The translations under genes and the position numbers were made by a program. A stretch of DNA of 15,703 bases, from the NCBI GenBank assembly GCA_964405735.1, contig CAYOPD010000096.1:1-15703 (forward strand), read 5' to 3'. This stretch comes from JADJLQ01 sp964405735. Lineage in GTDB: Bacteria; Bacteroidota; Bacteroidia; Chitinophagales; Saprospiraceae. Below the pieces are notes generated by a model, which made no database searches, was not told the origin of the DNA, and saw only the letters and a program-made list of their open reading frames with translations. Shown here piece after piece: positions 13,776 to 15,703 of this stretch (the first letter of the stretch is position 1; every line of letters starts with the position of its first letter).

Positions 13776-14885
13776 TCATTGGTTCATTAACTTTTGGTAT
13801 TCATCCATGTATTTGCCCGCTACTACCGGATAGTCAAACAACGACTGGAGCGTAGCGCGGGATTGGACCAATTGCCCTTCAACGTATTCCGTGATGGCTT
13901 GTTCAATAGCCTGGCTGACATCCACCTCGTTGGAAACAAGGGGCAGAATATACAGGCCAGGCGCCAGGGGCATGTCTGCAATGCCATTATTCTGCAAGGC
14001 CACTACGGGTACCTGGCTGGCCAGGGCTTCGAGCACAACCACCCCAAAAGATTCGGAACGGCTCATCAGGAGAAAACACGAGGCAGATCGCATCAGGGGC
14101 AGCCATTGTTCCACCCTTTGTTCGCCCCACAGCAGGACCCCTTCTTCCAGTCCAAGTTTTTGGATTAACCGCTTCAACGGATATCGCTCCGGGCCATCAC
14201 CGATAATGTGCAGTTTGGTATCGGGATGTTGTCTATGCCAGCAGGCAAAGGCCTTGATTCCGACATCGACCTGTTTGTTTTTATCGAGCGTGTTTACCAT
14301 CAGGATATGCCGGGGTCGAGCCGGCTGCCCTGGTGAAAATAAACCAAAATCGATCGTATTGGGCAAGACCCTGATGGGATGCCGGATATAGGCAGATAAA
14401 CTTTCCTTCAGGAAATGACTGACTGTAAAGACCGGAGTTTCTTCCTCCAGATAATGGTTGATCAGCATCCGCTCTATAAAATTGATTTTTTGCCCGGCGA
14501 TTTTGGAACTGTGCTCTGTATACACAAAAGGGATTCCATATTTTCTCCGGAGTAATTGAGCAATGGCCAGCACCGGATAACTATGAACATGGACCAGGTC
14601 TGGCCGGCCGTGTCCTGAAAGATAGTTTTCAAAGGTGTTTTGATATGATAAAAGGGATCCGGAATTCCACAAGGGATACAACTTACCCCTGGCTGTGGAA
14701 TAAGAATTCCAGATTTCCACACCATGTTCCAGCCGGCTGACCGGCGGGAGATTTTCGCCGGACTGAAATAAAAAATTGACTTTTACCCCTTTCCTTACAA
14801 GGGCATAAGCCAGGTCTTTCATGGCCCTGCCGCTCACGGGATGCGCGGGGGATTCAAACCAGGTAGGGATGAAAAGGATGTGCAC
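13776..14885 (-). CDS. Family 4 glycosyltransferase (GT-B fold)
   Basis: I place the start at GTG 14885, giving 369 residues that begin VHILFIPTWFES, the first strand of the fold. The frame is open 42 codons further, to another GTG at 15011, but that extension has no family-like sequence and runs into a repeat region. Numbered from 14885, landmarks are VHVHSYPVLAIAQ (about 98-110), TEHSSK (123-128), VNTLDKNKQ (197-205, basic donor loop), IGDGPE (228-233) and ESFGVVVLEALA with E278 and E286, the E-x7-E motif. This is a retaining GT4 enzyme, likely adding a hexose to a surface glycan. It resembles the last gene of the operon in its IPxW opening and TEHSSK, suggesting duplication. A 150-bp gap separates it from the guanylyltransferase; the next gene starts 10 bp after its stop. 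Confidence 0.88.
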   Translation of the reverse strand: MHILFIPTWFESPAHPVSGRAMKDLAYALVRKGVKVNFLFQSGENLPPVSRLEHGVEIWNSYSTARGKLYPLWNSGSLLSYQNTFENYLSGHGRPDLVHVHSYPVLAIAQLLRRKYGIPFVYTEHSSKIAGQKINFIERMLINHYLEEETPVFTVSHFLKESLSAYIRHPIRVLPNTIDFGLFSPGQPARPRHILMVNTLDKNKQVDVGIKAFACWHRQHPDTKLHIIGDGPERYPLKRLIQKLGLEEGVLLWGEQRVEQWLPLMRSASCFLLMSRSESFGVVVLEALASQVPVVALQNNGIADMPLAPGLYILPLVSNEVDVSQAIEQAITEYVEGQLVQSRATLQSLFDYPVVAGKYMDEYQKLMNQ

Positions 14886-14997
14886 TTGATACGAAGTGAA
14901 AGAACTTGCAGCTATTGGAACGAATATTCTGGAGAATCCTGTGAAAGCCGGACAAGTGAAATGTTGGGAAGACTGGCCATATTCATAGCTGAGGTAT

Positions 14998-15013
14998 ACG
15001 TAACGCGTCACGT
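14998..15013. repeat. Near-perfect 16-bp palindrome
   Basis: ACGTAACGCGTCACGT pairs with its own complement at seven of eight positions around a central ACGCGT. It lies in the 150-bp gap upstream of a glycosyltransferase and directly beside the GC-rich palindromic repeat. Four hexamer palindromes (GTATAC, TACGTA, ACGCGT, CACGTG) fall within 14994-15014. It could be an operator or the edge of the repeat element; nothing decides between these. Confidence 0.45.
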
Positions 15014-15073
15014 GGCGGCCTGCGGCATAAACCGCCTACGAGAATCTACCGGCGACAAAAGCCGCCGCTACGC
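15011..15073 (-). repeat. Two diverged GC-rich palindromic units, REP-like, overlapping a gene end
   Basis: On the minus strand two units each start with CGTAG, at 15072 and 15040, 32 bases apart. The first folds as CGGCGGC-TTTT-GTCGCCG (15067 to 15050, seven pairs with one G-T); the second as GCGGT-TTAT-GCCGC (15035 to 15022, last pair G-T), with an alternative arm CCGCC at 15018-15014. The composition is far more GC-rich than the surrounding DNA. The form resembles dispersed extragenic palindromes, but copies elsewhere in the genome cannot be seen from this window. The first unit encodes the end of the guanylyltransferase and the second provides its TAG stop. Confidence 0.55.
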
Positions 15074-15703
15074 TCGTTTTAATTTCCTGTTCCAGCTTCC
15101 TTGGATAGATTAGCAAGGCATCCCCGCTGTCAATGACTATAAAATCCTCCGTTCCGCGGATAATGGCTTGTTTTCCCTGTGGAAGAATGACCAGGTTGTT
15201 TGTAGCATCCTCATACAACGCTTTCCCACCGATACACACATTACCCTCTTCTTCCTTTTCACTGGCTTCATATACGGAGGACCAGATGCCAAGGTCTGAC
15301 CAGTCAAAGCTTGCCGGGACCGTATAGACATGGACTGATTTTTCCATGATGGCAAAGTCCACCGACACATTTTCCGTAAGAGGATACTGGCTGGCCAGGA
15401 AGGCTTCTTCACCTTCGGTATTGTAATGGCTTTCACCATGGCTCAGAATTTTGTAAATACCAGGAGCCAGGGAATGATACTCCCGGACGATGGTATTGAC
15501 GTGCCAGGCAAACATGCCCGCGTTCCAGAGGTATTTTCCGGAACTAACATAAAATTTCGCTGAATCCAGATTGGGTTTTTCTACAAACTGCTCCACTTTT
15601 TTCACGGTATGGTGCTGGTTTTCCATCATCTTGATATAACCATAACCCGTTTCCGGCCGGGTAGGAACGATGCCAATGGTGACGATGGCTTCATGCATGG
15701 ATG
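15036..15703 (-). CDS. manC: Mannose-1-phosphate guanylyltransferase (partial, 5' end outside window)
   Basis: The C-terminal 222 or so codons; the frame is open to the right edge, so the ATG at 15698 is internal and the N-terminal GTP-binding pyrophosphorylase loop is outside the window. Numbered from that ATG, visible signatures are TGYGYI (17-22), FVEKP (38-42), WNAGMF (58-63), SVDFAIMEK (112-120) and FDWSDLGIW (131-139), which together identify the GDP-mannose pyrophosphorylase family. It makes GDP-mannose from mannose-1-phosphate and GTP, the donor for mannose, or after conversion fucose, perosamine and related sugars. No phosphomannose isomerase domain follows, so it is the short form. 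The last residues, V210 to S220 and the stop, are encoded by a palindromic repeat and do not look like the family's usual C-terminus. It heads the visible glycan operon, 150 bp before the next gene. Confidence 0.9.
   Translation of the reverse strand, partial: SMHEAIVTIGIVPTRPETGYGYIKMMENQHHTVKKVEQFVEKPNLDSAKFYVSSGKYLWNAGMFAWHVNTIVREYHSLAPGIYKILSHGESHYNTEGEEAFLASQYPLTENVSVDFAIMEKSVHVYTVPASFDWSDLGIWSSVYEASEKEEEGNVCIGGKALYEDATNNLVILPQGKQAIIRGTEDFIVIDSGDALLIYPRKLEQEIKTSVAAAFVAGRFS

Noticed and set aside
13891..14391. 166-codon plus-strand frame
   Set aside because: It is antisense to a well-supported GT4 gene with intact catalytic motifs; the translation is low-complexity and Ser/Thr-rich.
14886..15011. 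42-codon N-terminal extension of the GT4 gene from GTG 15011
   Set aside because: The extension overlaps the palindromic region and lacks family sequence; the fold's first strand begins at GTG 14885.

Overview
The window looks like chromosomal DNA from a gliding or secreting member of the Bacteroidota, plausibly the Saprospiria/Cytophagia side. The evidence is a 1652-residue C25-type peptidase of the type IX secretion PorU/PorU2 kind with its own C-terminal sorting-like domain, a SusE-era style lipoprotein leader, weak or absent Shine-Dalgarno sequences, several GTG/TTG starts and moderate GC. This placement is inferred from protein families; no rRNA or other marker gene is present.

Layout, left to right. 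Positions 1-503 (minus) hold the N-terminal 167 codons of an HD-domain phosphohydrolase cut by the window edge. Diverging from it, 706-1959 (plus) encodes a secreted lipoprotein with degenerate Asp boxes, a CxCC motif and a His cluster. Convergent to that, 1987-2892 (minus) encodes a MerR-type regulator with a cobalamin-binding domain resembling the light sensor CarH; it lies 53 bp downstream of a membrane family-2 glycosyltransferase (2946-4031, minus). The PorU2-like peptidase (4068-9026, plus) diverges from the glycosyltransferase across only 36 bp.

The right half (9028-15703) is one minus-strand run of six genes: mannose-1-phosphate guanylyltransferase (partial, cut at the right edge), three GT-B glycosyltransferases, an FkbM-type methyltransferase and a fourth GT-B glycosyltransferase. 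Gaps are 150, 10, 45, 30 and 1 bp, so the last five at least look like an operon. Together they would make GDP-mannose, transfer several sugars and add an O-methyl group to a surface glycan. No flippase, polymerase or export gene is in view, so the destination (LPS, capsule, or glycan on proteins) cannot be decided here. The operon ends 1 bp from the stop of the peptidase gene, which faces it.

Non-genic structure of note: a heptanucleotide tandem repeat that holds the stop codon of one glycosyltransferase (12470-12497); a pair of diverged GC-rich palindromic units that supply the last 11 codons and the stop of the guanylyltransferase (15011-15073); a near-perfect 16-bp palindrome beside them (14998-15013); and a terminator-like hairpin with a T6 run inside the end of the peptidase gene (8961-8990). 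I see no RNA genes, CRISPR array, transposase or phage gene. I do not see a clearly new multi-gene system; the strongest leads are the CarH-like regulator, the pairing of a T9SS sortase-like gene with glycan genes, and the repeat-encoded protein tail.
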